NCBI GenBank assembly: GCA_037384425.1 | Contig: JARROA010000023.1 | Location: 16,109 to 80,108, forward strand | DNA: 64,000 nucleotides | Reading direction: 5' to 3' | DNA from: Thiodiazotropha sp037384425 | GTDB taxonomy: Bacteria > Pseudomonadota > Gammaproteobacteria > Chromatiales > Chromatiaceae | Shown here: piece by piece, positions 8,516 through 18,093 of the stretch | Position numbering within the stretch: position 1 is the stretch's first letter | Layout: every line of letters starts with the position of its first letter | Program-made: the position numbers and the translations under genes | The notes under the pieces: model-generated | The model's database searches: none | Seen by the model: the letters and a program-made list of their open reading frames with translations, nothing else | Told to the model about the DNA's origin: nothing

Positions 8516-9088
8516 ATGGAAATCTTTTTCTTTGTCCTGATCGGAGCCCTGGTGGCTATCCTGATCTATGGCGTACTCATTTACAACAACCTGGTACGGC
8601 TCAAACACGATGTGACCAAGGCCTGGGCGAATATCGACGTGTTGCTGAAACAGCGTCACGACGAACTGCCCAAACTGGTCGAAACCTGCAAGCAATACAT
8701 GAAATTCGAGCAGGAGACGCTGGAAAAGGTGATGCAGGCACGCGCTGCCGTCAATACCGCCGCCAGCCGGGGTGACGTGGGCGCTCTGGGCGCCGCCGAG
8801 GGACAGCTGCGCCTCGGTCTCGGCAACCTCTTTGCGGTCGCGGAAAACTATCCCGACCTGAAGACCAATGAGACCTTCATCCACCTGCAGTCACGCATCA
8901 CGGGGCTTGAGAACAGCATCGCCGACCGACGCGAGTTCTACAACGAATCCGTCAACATCAACAACGTACGTGTCGAACAGTTTCCCGACAATATCGTGGC
9001 CCAGCGTTTCGGCTTCAAACAGGCAGAACTGCTGGAATTCGACGCGGCGGAGCTGACCGACGTCAATATGGGGACGCTCTTCGGTTAG
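8516..9088 (+). CDS. LemA family membrane protein
   Basis: A 190-residue protein with an N-terminal transmembrane helix (residues 3-24) followed by the long helical LemA domain (NNLVRLKHDVTKAWANIDVLLKQR, read in two parts, then YPDLKTNETFIHLQ and a C-terminal NNVRVEQFPDNIVA stretch). LemA proteins are anchored facing outside with a four-helix bundle; their role is unclear. The start at 8516 has AAGGTGG at good spacing; a longer frame upstream is antisense to the carbonic anhydrase. The next gene encodes a GIDE-domain protein, a common LemA partner, 28 bp downstream. Confidence 0.92.
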   Translation: MEIFFFVLIGALVAILIYGVLIYNNLVRLKHDVTKAWANIDVLLKQRHDELPKLVETCKQYMKFEQETLEKVMQARAAVNTAASRGDVGALGAAEGQLRLGLGNLFAVAENYPDLKTNETFIHLQSRITGLENSIADRREFYNESVNINNVRVEQFPDNIVAQRFGFKQAELLEFDAAELTDVNMGTLFG

Positions 9089-9116
9089 GTCAGGCTACCC
9101 GACACCACGACGCGGT

Positions 9117-10064
9117 ATGGTTCGTGAAATCACCCAAATGGCGCCATCGGGCTTTTGGGCCCTGCTGACCGCACTGTCGGCACTGGCCCTGCTGGCCCTC
9201 TATTTCGCCTTTCGCAACCTGCACCGGGCGCGCCTGATCGAGGACACCCCCACTTCACGCATCCGTTCCGCCCACCAGGGTTATGTGGAGCTGATCGGGG
9301 AAGCGGCGCTGATGCGGGGGGAGCCGATCATCGCTCCTCTCAGCGGCATGCCTTGCTGCTGGTGGCGCTACAAGATCGAGCGTAAAAACGACAAGGGCTG
9401 GCGCCTCACCAACAGCGGACAGAGCGAGAGCCTGTTCCTGTTGCGGGACGAAACCGGCGAATGCGTCATCGATCCCGACGGCGCCCGTATAACACCCAGT
9501 GGGCGCAGCATCTGGTACGGCCCCAATGCCAGACCCAGCGCCGGCCCGGATCGCGGCACCCTGGCCGGCAGCAGCGGCGCAACCCTGTTCGCCCTCAACG
9601 CCTCGATCCATACCGATTTCGGCGGTGACTACCGCTATACCGAGGAGACCATCATCTCAGGTGATCCGCTCTACGCCATCGGCCTCTTCAAGTCGGTCGG
9701 CGAGATCGATCGCCGGGCCATGCAGGAGGAGCTGATCAAGGAGCGCCTGCGGCAATGGAAAGCGGATCACTCCAGTCTGCTCAAACGCTTCGATCGCAAC
9801 CGGGACGGTCAGATCGACCTGGACGAGTGGGACCTGGCAAGGCGCTCCGCGCGCACCGAGGTGATGCGCGAACAGATGCGCGAGCAACAACAGACCATCC
9901 ACACTCTGAGCGACACCGGTTCCCAACGCCGTCCGCTGCTGATCTCGACCCGGGAGGAGTTCGACATCGTACGCCGCTTCCGCCTCTTCTCCATCGTCTC
10001 GCTTGTCGGCTTCTTCCTCCTGGGCGCAGGTGTGGTCTGGTCGCTCACCGTCCGCCTGCTCTGA
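9117..10064 (+). CDS. GIDE-domain (E3 ligase-like) membrane protein with an embedded EF-hand
   Basis: A 315-residue protein with a transmembrane helix at ~12-32 and another at the C-terminus (~290-312). Between them is a GIDE-like domain (GYVELIGEAALMRGEPI, SGMPCCWWRYKIER, SGDPLYAIGLF) like that of eukaryotic MUL1 and bacterial proteins encoded beside LemA. Residues 226-237 (DRNRDGQIDLDE) make a canonical 12-residue EF-hand calcium loop with D1, N3, D5, G6, I8, D9 and E12. The insertion lies after the GIDE region in a charged helical segment. Function unknown; it is probably cotranscribed with lemA. Confidence 0.88.
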   Translation: MVREITQMAPSGFWALLTALSALALLALYFAFRNLHRARLIEDTPTSRIRSAHQGYVELIGEAALMRGEPIIAPLSGMPCCWWRYKIERKNDKGWRLTNSGQSESLFLLRDETGECVIDPDGARITPSGRSIWYGPNARPSAGPDRGTLAGSSGATLFALNASIHTDFGGDYRYTEETIISGDPLYAIGLFKSVGEIDRRAMQEELIKERLRQWKADHSSLLKRFDRNRDGQIDLDEWDLARRSARTEVMREQMREQQQTIHTLSDTGSQRRPLLISTREEFDIVRRFRLFSIVSLVGFFLLGAGVVWSLTVRLL

Positions 10065-10198
10065 TCCAGCCCTCCCCTTACCCGATAGAGGTGCATACCC
10101 TGAAGCGTTTCAAGTTATAAGGGGCTTTTCCCTGGTGACCCTGAATGAGAAACTAGCGTCTACACCAGGGCTCCCGTCGATCCGGACAATGACATCAT

Positions 10199-10744
10199 AT
10201 GAAAGCCGTACTCTTCCTATTGCTTGGCCTCGCCACCGTAACACCCGTGAACGCTTACAATCCCCTCGAGGACAAGGACAAAATCGATTACGTGCCGCCC
10301 GAGGAAGAGTGGCACGAAGCCGCAGTCGATATCCCGCAAACATTCCATGCGGACAATCTGCAGACCTTTACCGTCAAGGGCGGCAATGACCGCTTCGAAT
10401 ACGCCATCGACCGGGGATCACTGCAGACCGGTGTCGACGGCGTGACCCGCTTCACCGTGGTGATCCGATCCAAACAGGGCGCCGTCAACAGCAGCTACGA
10501 AGGCCTGCGCTGCGGTCACAGAGAGCACAAGGTCTACGCCTACGGCAGCGACAAGGGACTGACGCCGTCAGCCGCCAGCGACTGGCAGACCATCCCCAGG
10601 GACAGCAGCGATTATCGGACGGTCCTCTATGAAGACCTGATCTGTAACCTGCTCAGCGGACAACCCAACCCGCCCGATGCGGTTTTCCAGGCCATGCAGG
10701 CCGGGCGTCGCGTGGATAGCCCCTTTTTCAACAGCGGGTACTAG
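10199..10744 (+). CDS. CNP1-like family secreted protein
   Basis: A 181-residue protein with a signal peptide (MKAVLFLLLGLATVTPVNA). The mature part has the CNP1-like features DYVPPEEEWHEA, FTVKGGNDRFEYAID and YEGLRCGHREHKVYAYG. CNP1-like proteins are periplasmic or outer-membrane associated with no known activity; the name comes from a neisserial cryptic protein. It stands between the GIDE gene and prlC, 36 bp ahead of prlC, with which it may be cotranscribed. Confidence 0.85.
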   Translation: MKAVLFLLLGLATVTPVNAYNPLEDKDKIDYVPPEEEWHEAAVDIPQTFHADNLQTFTVKGGNDRFEYAIDRGSLQTGVDGVTRFTVVIRSKQGAVNSSYEGLRCGHREHKVYAYGSDKGLTPSAASDWQTIPRDSSDYRTVLYEDLICNLLSGQPNPPDAVFQAMQAGRRVDSPFFNSGY

Positions 10745-10780
10745 TAGGTCTCGCATCACACACCAGCACGGAACTGAGAG

Positions 10781-12817
10781 ATGAACAACCCACTGCTCGA
10801 GATGGAAGGGCTCCCCGCCTTCTCCAAGATCACACCCGAACTCATCGAACCGGCCATCGATCAGCTGCTGGCCGAGAATCGGGATGCGGTTAAACGACTG
10901 CTCGAGTCGGGCCAGGAGCACGACTGGAAGAACCTGGTCGAGCCCCTGGAGCTGCTTGACGACCGCCTCAGCCGGGCCTGGTCACCGGTCAGCCACATGA
11001 ACTCGGTGGTCAACAATGACGCCTTGCGCAAGACCTACAACGCCTGCCTGCCGAAGCTCAGCGACTACGCCACCGAGATGGGGCAGAACAGCGCCCTGTG
11101 CGACGCCTACAAGGCGGTCGCCGCCAATCGGGAAGGGCTCGACGCCGCGCAGAACAAACTGCTCGACAACGCCCTGCTCGATTTCCACCTCTCCGGCGTC
11201 GACCTGCCGGCGGAGAAGAAACAACGTTTCAAGGAGATCAGCCAGGCGCTGTCCCAGCTCACCACCAAGTTCGAGGAGAACCTGCTCGACGCCACCAACG
11301 CCTGGAGCAAGCTGATCACCGACGAGAACGAACTGGCGGGACTGCCCGACTCGGCCCTGGCCCTGGCCGCCCAGACCGCGCGCCAGCGCGACCACCAGGA
11401 AGGCTGGTTGCTGACTCTCGACTTCCCCTCCTACCTGCCGGTGATGACCTATGCCGACAACCGGGAGTTGCGCCATGAAGTCTACGAGGCCTATGCCACC
11501 CGCGCCTCCGACCAGGGTCCCCACGCCGGCGAGTGGGACAACACCGAAGTCATGGAGCAGATCCTCGCACTGCGCCATGAACAGGCCCAACTGCTCGGTT
11601 TCGCCAACTATGCCGAGCGCTCTCTGGCGCGCAAGATGGCTCGCACCACCGACGAAGTGATTCACTTCCTCAACGACCTGGCAATCCGCTCACGGCCCCA
11701 GGCACAGCGCGAACTCGATGAACTGCTGGCCTACGCCGAAGACAAGCACGGCATGACCGAGCTGCAGGCTTGGGACATCGGCTACTATGCGGAAAAGCTA
11801 CGCCAGGAACGCTACGACATCTCGCAGGAGATGCTCAAACCCTACTTTCCCGAGACCCGCGTGATTCCCGGCATGTTCGCCGTGGTGGAGCGCCTCTACG
11901 GCATCACCATCACCGAGATCGAAGGCGTCGATACCTGGCACCCCGACGTGCGCTTCTACGAGATCCGCGACCACGACAATCGGCTGCGGGGGCAGTTCTA
12001 TCTCGATCTCTACGCCCGACCAAAGAAACGGGGTGGAGCCTGGATGGACGACTGCGCCAGCCGCTTCGTCACCGATGCTGTCGATCAGATCCCGGTCGCC
12101 TACCTGACCTGCAACTTCTCTCCACCGGTGGACGGCGAACCGTCGCTGTTGACCCACGACGAGGTGGAGACCCTGTTCCATGAGTTCGGACACGGCCTGC
12201 ACCACCTGCTGACCCGCATCGACTATCCGGCGGTGGCCGGCATCAGCGGTGTGGCCTGGGACGCGGTGGAGCTGCCGAGCCAGTTCATGGAGAACTGGTG
12301 CTGGGAGAAGGAGGCGCTGGATCTGATATCAGGCCACGTGGAGACCGGCGAACCGATCCCCGACGACCTCTACCGGCGCATGAAGGAGGCGAAGAACTTC
12401 CAGTCGGCGATGATGATGGTGCGCCAGCTCGAGTTCTCCCTGTTCGATTTTCGTATCCACCTGGAGTACGACCCGGCGAAGGGCGGGCGCATCTATGAGA
12501 TCCTCGACCAGGTGCGCGAGCTGGTGGCTGTGATCCGGCCACCGGCATGGAACCGCTTTCCCCACGGCTTCTCCCACATCTTCGCCGGCGGCTATGCGGC
12601 AGGTTACTATAGCTACAAGTGGGCCGAGGTGCTCTCCGCCGACGCCTTCTCCCTGTTCGAGGAACGGGGTATCTTCGACACCGAAGCGGGCCGTGCCTTT
12701 TTACACGAAATCCTGGAGCAGGGTGGCTCGAAAGACGCCATGAAACTCTTCGTGGCCTTTCGCGGACGCGAGCCGGAGATCGAACCGCTGTTGCGACACA
12801 GCGGCATCACCGGATAG
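10781..12817 (+). CDS. prlC: oligopeptidase A (M3 family metallopeptidase)
   Basis: A 678-residue zinc metallopeptidase matching PrlC/OpdA over its full length (E. coli protein about 680). The zinc motif HEFGH has H467, E468 and H471, followed by the downstream Glu region (SQFMENWCWEKEAL). The enzyme degrades short peptides in the cytosol, including cleaved signal peptides. The start MNNPLLEMEGLPAFSKI matches family N-termini and follows a CTGAGAGATG leader. No sign of truncation. Confidence 0.96.
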   Translation: MNNPLLEMEGLPAFSKITPELIEPAIDQLLAENRDAVKRLLESGQEHDWKNLVEPLELLDDRLSRAWSPVSHMNSVVNNDALRKTYNACLPKLSDYATEMGQNSALCDAYKAVAANREGLDAAQNKLLDNALLDFHLSGVDLPAEKKQRFKEISQALSQLTTKFEENLLDATNAWSKLITDENELAGLPDSALALAAQTARQRDHQEGWLLTLDFPSYLPVMTYADNRELRHEVYEAYATRASDQGPHAGEWDNTEVMEQILALRHEQAQLLGFANYAERSLARKMARTTDEVIHFLNDLAIRSRPQAQRELDELLAYAEDKHGMTELQAWDIGYYAEKLRQERYDISQEMLKPYFPETRVIPGMFAVVERLYGITITEIEGVDTWHPDVRFYEIRDHDNRLRGQFYLDLYARPKKRGGAWMDDCASRFVTDAVDQIPVAYLTCNFSPPVDGEPSLLTHDEVETLFHEFGHGLHHLLTRIDYPAVAGISGVAWDAVELPSQFMENWCWEKEALDLISGHVETGEPIPDDLYRRMKEAKNFQSAMMMVRQLEFSLFDFRIHLEYDPAKGGRIYEILDQVRELVAVIRPPAWNRFPHGFSHIFAGGYAAGYYSYKWAEVLSADAFSLFEERGIFDTEAGRAFLHEILEQGGSKDAMKLFVAFRGREPEIEPLLRHSGITG

Positions 12818-12858
12818 AGCGGGCGCCGGGACCGGATCTCCCGGATCCCGATGACAGC

Positions 12859-15642
12859 TCAGCGCAAGCTCTCAAGCAGCTTGCGCGCCTGCTCCCGTTC
12901 GCTGAACGTGGCTTGCTCCGAGAGCAGGCTCTCCAGATCGCTGCGGGCTCGTTCCACATTGCCCACGCGTGCGTGCGCGGCCGCCAGATGGTAGCGGATA
13001 TCGGCCTCACCCTTGCTCTTCGCCACCGCCTCTTCCAGCAGTTTGAGGCCTCGATCCAACTCACCGCTGTTGACCAGGATCCAGCCAAAGGTGTCGATCA
13101 CACCGGCGAGCTGAGGCGCCATCGTGTAGGCCTTATCCGCCAGCGTACGCGCCTTTTCCAGTTCGCCTTGCTGCTGATAGAGCCAGGCCATGTTGTTGAG
13201 CACGACCACGTTGTCCGGCTGGCGCTCGATGACTTTGCCGTATTCAGCCAATGCCGAATCGATTTTTCCCGCTATCTGCAGATCAGTGGCATAAACCACC
13301 CGTATCGAAACATCATCCGGGTGCTTCTCCAGCCACTGCCGCATCAATGTCAAAGCTTCGCCATCCTTGCTCTGGGCTTTCAACGCTTTTGTTGTCTTGA
13401 TCAGGAAAGGCTGCTCCTGCGCGAGCGAATAGGCTTTGCGATAGCTTGCCTCGGCGGCGTCATACTGGCGTTGCTGCATCTGCACATCCCCTTGCAGGGA
13501 GTAGCCCGCCGGATGCTCGGGTTGCTCTTTCAGCAGCCCTTTGGCCATTTTCAAGGCCTGTTCCAGGTTTCCCTGTCTCAATTCGATCTCACCCAACGCC
13601 CAACGTGCACCAGGATGCCCAGGTTCCTGAGCCAGCACCGCGTTGAAGGAATTCCTGGCTGCCGTCAGATTGCCCAGCCTGGTCTGTAGTGAACCCCGCT
13701 TCATCTGCACGTCCACCAGCGTCGGATCGAGTGACAGCAACCTGTCGTAGATGGACGACGCCGCTTCCCACTCATGCTTCGCCAGAGCGACATCTGCCGC
13801 GAGCAACAACAGCCCTTGGTTGTCGGGGGCGATCGCCAACCCCTCATCGACGAATTTCTGCGCGTCATCGAGCCTGCCATCTCGCAACGCCTTGCTGGCC
13901 AGCAGTACCCTCGGCAGCAGGGCTTTCGGATTACCCGAACGTGCCTGCTCCACCAGTTCAATGGCGTGTGCTCCGTTACCCGACTCCTCCTCGAGCTTGG
14001 CCAGCATCAGCAAGACCTTTTCATCGTCAGGCTTTTGAGCCAACGCCGCTTCCAAGCGGCCTTTCGCCTCCGCCATCTTGCCCGCTTCGTGATCGAAGCG
14101 TGCCAACATCAGGTAGCTGTTCATCGAAACCGGTTCTGCGTCGATGGCACGCTGCAGGTAGTCGCGTGCCTCATCCCGCTTTTGCATGGCGTCCAGGGCG
14201 GAGGCCGCCATGACATATCCCAATGCCATCTCAGGGCGCTTCTTGATCAATTTGCGCGAAGCCTGCAACGCCTTTGTATAGTCCTTGGCCTGCATCTGGG
14301 CCGTGATCAACGCCAGCTCGGCCGGCATGAAATCCTGACCCTCGGCCACAATAGCATTCAGGTCCGCGATGGCCTGGTCATGATTCCCGGAAGCCCAACG
14401 ATTCAGCGCCATGCGGGTTTCCAGATCTTTTGCGCCCGGCGCCAGCTTCAGGGCCTTCTCGTAATAATCCTCGCCGGTGGTGTAATCACCCATGCTGGTA
14501 TAGAGATTACCCAACATGCCCAGCAGCTCCGGATCGTCGGGTGTGCTGTCGGCCGCCGACTCCAGGCGGTCGATTGCGCGCTCGGTGTCTCCCAGCTTGA
14601 TGTAGGCCTGGGCCAGCAGCTTCTTGGCGCGGACATTGGCGGCATCCTCCGCCAGATAGTTCACCAACTGATTGACCGCCTGTTCGTATTCACCCAGATT
14701 GTAGTGGATGGCGCCCAGCAGCAGCATGCTGGGATAGTGGTTGGGGCTCATCCCCAACACCTCCTGTAACTGGAGCTTGGCGCTTTCGTAGTCCTTGCGT
14801 TGGGTGGCCGCGACCGACTTCAGATATCGCCCGGAAAGGCTGTCCGGAACCTTTTTCAGCACCATGCCGAGATGGGTCTCCGCTTCCTCGGGTTGCTCCA
14901 TGGCCAGCAGTGCGCGCGCCAGCCCGAGCCGTACGACCACAGTATCGTTCTGCTTCAAGGCCTGTTGATAGGCATCTATGGCAAGCTGCGGATTACCCTG
15001 ATTGAGGGCCAGCTCCGCCTTGAACACCAGCCCCTGGTAGTTCTCGGGACTCAGGCTCAATACCTTGTCGATCTGGGATGCCGCTTCCTCAAAGTCTTTT
15101 TTGCCAAAGGCAATGCGGATCAGACCATAGCGGGCATTGAGATTGTTTGGATCGGCCTCAAGCGCCGCCAGGAAGCTCCGATCCGCCTCCTCGATCTGCC
15201 CCAATGCCAATTGCGCCTCACCCCGCAAAACCAGGCCTTCGGCACCTTTCATCAGCTCCGGCGTCGATTCGATCTGCTGCAAAGCCTCTGCCGGCTCGTT
15301 GGTCAGCAGGTGGGCCTGCGCCAGAGCCAGTTTCAACTCATCGTCCTTGACGCCCAGCTCGAAAGCGCGTTGCAGCTCCTTCTTGGCGCTCAGACCATCT
15401 TTCATCTCCAGATAGGTCTTCCCCAACAACCAGCGAGCCTGCGCATGATTCGGTTCCTTTTTGAGCACATTCTTGAACTCGATTGCCGCAGCATTCAGTT
15501 CACCTTTTTCTCGGTGCTCCACCGCCTGATTGAATCGGTCTTCGGTACTGGTGAAGAGATTACAACCAGAGATCAGCAGGATGATCCCCAACATACAGAC
15601 GGAAAAGAGGAGGCGTTGGTGTGATAGATGAGATGGCTTCAT
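12859..15642 (-). CDS. prsT: PEP-CTERM system TPR-repeat lipoprotein PrsT
   Basis: A 927-residue lipoprotein. MKPSHLSHQR, a hydrophobic stretch and the lipobox LLISGC put the acylated Cys at 27. The remainder is tandem TPR repeats (for example KYLAQARWLLGKTYLEM-type helices), about 20 units, with length and repeat phasing like TIGR02917/PrsT. PrsT is part of the PEP-CTERM/EpsH exosortase exopolysaccharide system and probably acts in polysaccharide assembly or export at the envelope. The start at 15642 is preferred over 15702 because GAGGGAAGC lies just before ATG and the signal peptide starts there. No exosortase genes are visible in the window. Confidence 0.9.
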   Translation of the reverse strand: MKPSHLSHQRLLFSVCMLGIILLISGCNLFTSTEDRFNQAVEHREKGELNAAAIEFKNVLKKEPNHAQARWLLGKTYLEMKDGLSAKKELQRAFELGVKDDELKLALAQAHLLTNEPAEALQQIESTPELMKGAEGLVLRGEAQLALGQIEEADRSFLAALEADPNNLNARYGLIRIAFGKKDFEEAASQIDKVLSLSPENYQGLVFKAELALNQGNPQLAIDAYQQALKQNDTVVVRLGLARALLAMEQPEEAETHLGMVLKKVPDSLSGRYLKSVAATQRKDYESAKLQLQEVLGMSPNHYPSMLLLGAIHYNLGEYEQAVNQLVNYLAEDAANVRAKKLLAQAYIKLGDTERAIDRLESAADSTPDDPELLGMLGNLYTSMGDYTTGEDYYEKALKLAPGAKDLETRMALNRWASGNHDQAIADLNAIVAEGQDFMPAELALITAQMQAKDYTKALQASRKLIKKRPEMALGYVMAASALDAMQKRDEARDYLQRAIDAEPVSMNSYLMLARFDHEAGKMAEAKGRLEAALAQKPDDEKVLLMLAKLEEESGNGAHAIELVEQARSGNPKALLPRVLLASKALRDGRLDDAQKFVDEGLAIAPDNQGLLLLAADVALAKHEWEAASSIYDRLLSLDPTLVDVQMKRGSLQTRLGNLTAARNSFNAVLAQEPGHPGARWALGEIELRQGNLEQALKMAKGLLKEQPEHPAGYSLQGDVQMQQRQYDAAEASYRKAYSLAQEQPFLIKTTKALKAQSKDGEALTLMRQWLEKHPDDVSIRVVYATDLQIAGKIDSALAEYGKVIERQPDNVVVLNNMAWLYQQQGELEKARTLADKAYTMAPQLAGVIDTFGWILVNSGELDRGLKLLEEAVAKSKGEADIRYHLAAAHARVGNVERARSDLESLLSEQATFSEREQARKLLESLR

Positions 15643-15762
15643 GCTTCCCTCGCATCGATTGCAGCATTGAAAGTCTTTTTCTAAAGCAGGGGAGTCTAAC
15701 ATGAGGCCAGGTCAGATGGCTTCAGACAGTCATTTAACAAGCGCAACTAGATAATATAAACA

Positions 15763-15784
15763 GGGTGGCGCTTGCGCGCCACCC
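15763..15784 (-). terminator. hairpin, probable terminator of the 15817-16248 gene
   Basis: GGGTGGCGC (15763-15771) and GCGCCACCC (15776-15784) form a perfect 9-bp stem with a 4-base loop. Read on the minus strand it is followed by TGTTTATATTATC, a weak U-tract, 33 bp after the gene's stop codon. Confidence 0.5.
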
Positions 15785-15816
15785 AGTTGTGCCGGTTGAT
15801 GTCGCTATTAAGATTA

Positions 15817-16248
15817 CTAGTGCAGCCACCGGGGCACATCGACCAGCAGGAGAATCTCTCCATGCCTGAGGGGTGTTTGACAATCTTCCACGTGAGTCTG
15901 CGGTAGATGCCGTGCGAATTGGTATCCCAAGGTCACATTGGCTACCGCGACCAGAGCGGCCGCGACTGCCCACGGCCAATCGGCAGACCACAGCGCCGCC
16001 GCCAAAACGGCCAGGGCGACGAAAAAGAGCGTCAGATTGAGATCCCAGATCCAGCGCTCCAGCCTGGCGGCGAAATCACCGCGTTGACGGGGCGTGGCCG
16101 CCGGCAGGCTGCCGATGTCCGCACCCGGTTTGGCAATGGCGTGGATGTGCCGGCGATTGACCAGACCGGCCGTCAGATCCCGCACGGCCGCTTCAGCCTG
16201 TTCGCGGTCGGGCACCAGCAGATAGAGGCGCCGGCGTATCATATCCAT
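15817..16248 (-). CDS. small two-helix membrane protein, function unknown
   Basis: A 143-residue protein not recognised as a named family. The first ~65 residues are soluble and charged, resembling an alpha/beta domain (RRLYLLVPDREQAEAAVRDL, HIHAIAKPGADIGSL). Two transmembrane helices follow at about 70-108 (LTLFFVALAVLAAALW, WAVAAALVAVANVTLG), then a short tail ending EILLLVDVPRWLH. This N-terminal domain-plus-membrane layout resembles proteins annotated only as conserved hypotheticals. It begins 2 bp after the 69-residue gene's stop, so the two are cotranscribed. Confidence 0.7.
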   Translation of the reverse strand: MDMIRRRLYLLVPDREQAEAAVRDLTAGLVNRRHIHAIAKPGADIGSLPAATPRQRGDFAARLERWIWDLNLTLFFVALAVLAAALWSADWPWAVAAALVAVANVTLGYQFARHLPQTHVEDCQTPLRHGEILLLVDVPRWLH

Positions 16249-16250
16249 GT

Positions 16251-16460
16251 CTAGCCCTCGGCGACGTAGTCGTCACTGTCGTTGCCAATCAATATCTTGC
16301 GGTCCTCCAGCTCCATGTCGAGATAGATCCGTTTGGTCTCCTCGCTCTCGAAATAGATTTCGATGCCGTTTTCACCGTCGCCCTCATAGAGGCAGGGATG
16401 ACACTCTGGATCACTGACGTCGCGCAAGGTGATCGGATCGGTGGTGGTGCGTATGTTCAT
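16251..16460 (-). CDS. small acidic hypothetical protein
   Basis: A 69-residue, strongly acidic protein (HPCLYEGDGENGIEIYFES, DDYVAEG at the end). A near-consensus AGGAGGACCC precedes ATG at 16460, good evidence of translation. It has no transmembrane helix or recognised domain. It starts the two-gene unit with the membrane protein at 15817-16248. Confidence 0.7.
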   Translation of the reverse strand: MNIRTTTDPITLRDVSDPECHPCLYEGDGENGIEIYFESEETKRIYLDMELEDRKILIGNDSDDYVAEG

Positions 16461-16600
16461 GGGTCCTCCTCTGCTCGCAGTGGGTGTTACCTATAGCTAT
16501 AGAAAGACCAAGCAAAACAATCAAGAAATACGGCCTGTCGATACTGACGGTCTGTGTGGGGTATTCCCCCTCGGCCGCGCGCGGGTGGAGTCAGCCGAAT

Positions 16601-16720
16601 CTATGGATCGGCGGACGCACAGAGCGTCAGGTCGTCCCGATAGAGCTGGTGTTTGGCGCAGCCTCCCAGTGACAGCATCAACAGTGTCAGTAACAGCCTG
16701 GTCATGGATGATGGTGACAT
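16601..16720 (-). CDS. very small putative lipoprotein (39 residues)
   Basis: The frame encodes MSPSSMTRLLLTLLML then SLGGC, a good lipoprotein signal with Cys at 21 and an 18-residue mature peptide ending CASADP. GGGAGG stands 9 bases before ATG. It lies 47 bp downstream of the NhaD-like gene on the same strand, so probably the last gene of that operon. Small lipoproteins of this type are easily missed. An internal start at 16705 (MTRLLL) is also possible. Confidence 0.5.
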   Translation of the reverse strand: MSPSSMTRLLLTLLMLSLGGCAKHQLYRDDLTLCASADP

Positions 16721-16767
16721 GTCGTTGGCCCTCCCAGTGCCTTGTCCGCTGCCCTCTGCAACCGGCT

Positions 16768-18078
16768 TTATGTGGTGAGAAAGAGATCGAACATCAGCCA
16801 GTAGACCAGGCTCGCCACCAGCAGCCCGAACAGCATCACCGGCAAACCCGTGCGCAGCCACATGATGGGGGTGATTTTCGCCTCCGGCATGCCGCTCTTC
16901 TCCGATTCGCTGACGGCGATGATGTTGGCGGTAGCACCAATATGGGTGCCGTTGCCTCCCAGTCCGACGCCCAACGCCAGCGCCCACCACAAAGGGGCGA
17001 TATTCACGCCACTGCTCTCCAAGCCCAGGATGATCGGGATCATGGTAACCGTGAAGGGGATGTTGTCCACCACCGCGCTGAGGAACGCCGCCACCCACAT
17101 CAACAGCAGACCGGTCAGCAGCAGACGGCCGGGATCGGTAGCCAGCGTCGCCAATTCGTGTCCCAACAGCTCCAGCAGCCCGGAGGACTCGACGCCGCCG
17201 ACGATCATGAACAGGGCGGAGAAGAAAAAGAGCACTGACCAGTTGACGCTGCCAAAGAGCTTCTCCATGTCAGGCTGCATCAGCAGCAACGCCAGGGACA
17301 GGCCGATGAAGGAGGCATAGGCCGGCAGCACATGCAGGGTATGGTGAATAAAGAAGAGCACCACCACCACGCTGAGGGAGAGCAGGATTCGCCACAGCCC
17401 CTGGGCATCCTTGATCGCATGGGTGTCGACCAGCGTCCTGGGATCGGCGCCGGTGTGAGACAGCTCCTCGCGGAACAGGAACAGCATCAGGCCGACCGTG
17501 GCTATCCAGACAAACAGCACCGGCAGGCCCATGTGCAGCAGGAAGGAGTTGAAGCTGATCTCGCCCGCGCTGCCGATCATCAGGTTGGGCGGATCACCCA
17601 CCAGTGTGGCGGCACCGCCGATATTGGAAAGCATGGCCTCCGCGATCAGATAGGGCATGGGGTTGATCTTCAGCAGACGACAGATCAACACCGTCAGCGG
17701 GGCGAACACGATCACCGTGGTGACATTGTCGAGGATCATGCTTATCAGGCTCACCGCCAGGCTCAGGTAGACCAGCAACAGCTTGGGATTGCCCCGCGCC
17801 CAGTGGGTGATGTGCACCGCGGCGAAATCAAAGGCGCCGGTCGGCCGCAACAGGGCCACCAGCATCATCATCGCCGCCAGCAGCAGGATGGTGTTGGCGT
17901 CCACCGCCAACACAGCCGCCTCCTGAGTATAGAAACCCATGGCCATGCCGCAGCCGATCATCACCACGGCACCAATGATGGCCGCCGTGGTGCGATGCAG
18001 CACCTCGGTGAAGATCAGGGCATAGGCGCCCACCAGCACGGCGGCGGAGGCCCACATTTCAGGCGTCAGGTTTTGCAT
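16768..18078 (-). CDS. NhaD/ArsB-type ion transporter (IT superfamily)
   Basis: A 436-residue membrane protein with about 11-12 hydrophobic helices. Conserved features of the ArsB/NhaD group include ILLLAAMMMLVALLRPTG, SMILDNVTTVIVFAPLTV, NIGGAATLVGDPPNLMIG and ALGVGLGGNGTHIGATANI, matching the NhaD/citrate-type ion-transporter signature. Likely a Na+/H+ antiporter or anion pump; the substrate cannot be fixed by sequence. It begins 15 bp after the stop of the CBS-domain gene, which may sense nucleotides and regulate it (inference). Confidence 0.88.
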   Translation of the reverse strand: MQNLTPEMWASAAVLVGAYALIFTEVLHRTTAAIIGAVVMIGCGMAMGFYTQEAAVLAVDANTILLLAAMMMLVALLRPTGAFDFAAVHITHWARGNPKLLLVYLSLAVSLISMILDNVTTVIVFAPLTVLICRLLKINPMPYLIAEAMLSNIGGAATLVGDPPNLMIGSAGEISFNSFLLHMGLPVLFVWIATVGLMLFLFREELSHTGADPRTLVDTHAIKDAQGLWRILLSLSVVVVLFFIHHTLHVLPAYASFIGLSLALLLMQPDMEKLFGSVNWSVLFFFSALFMIVGGVESSGLLELLGHELATLATDPGRLLLTGLLLMWVAAFLSAVVDNIPFTVTMIPIILGLESSGVNIAPLWWALALGVGLGGNGTHIGATANIIAVSESEKSGMPEAKITPIMWLRTGLPVMLFGLLVASLVYWLMFDLFLTT

Positions 18079-18093
18079 GAGGTCTCTATTGTT

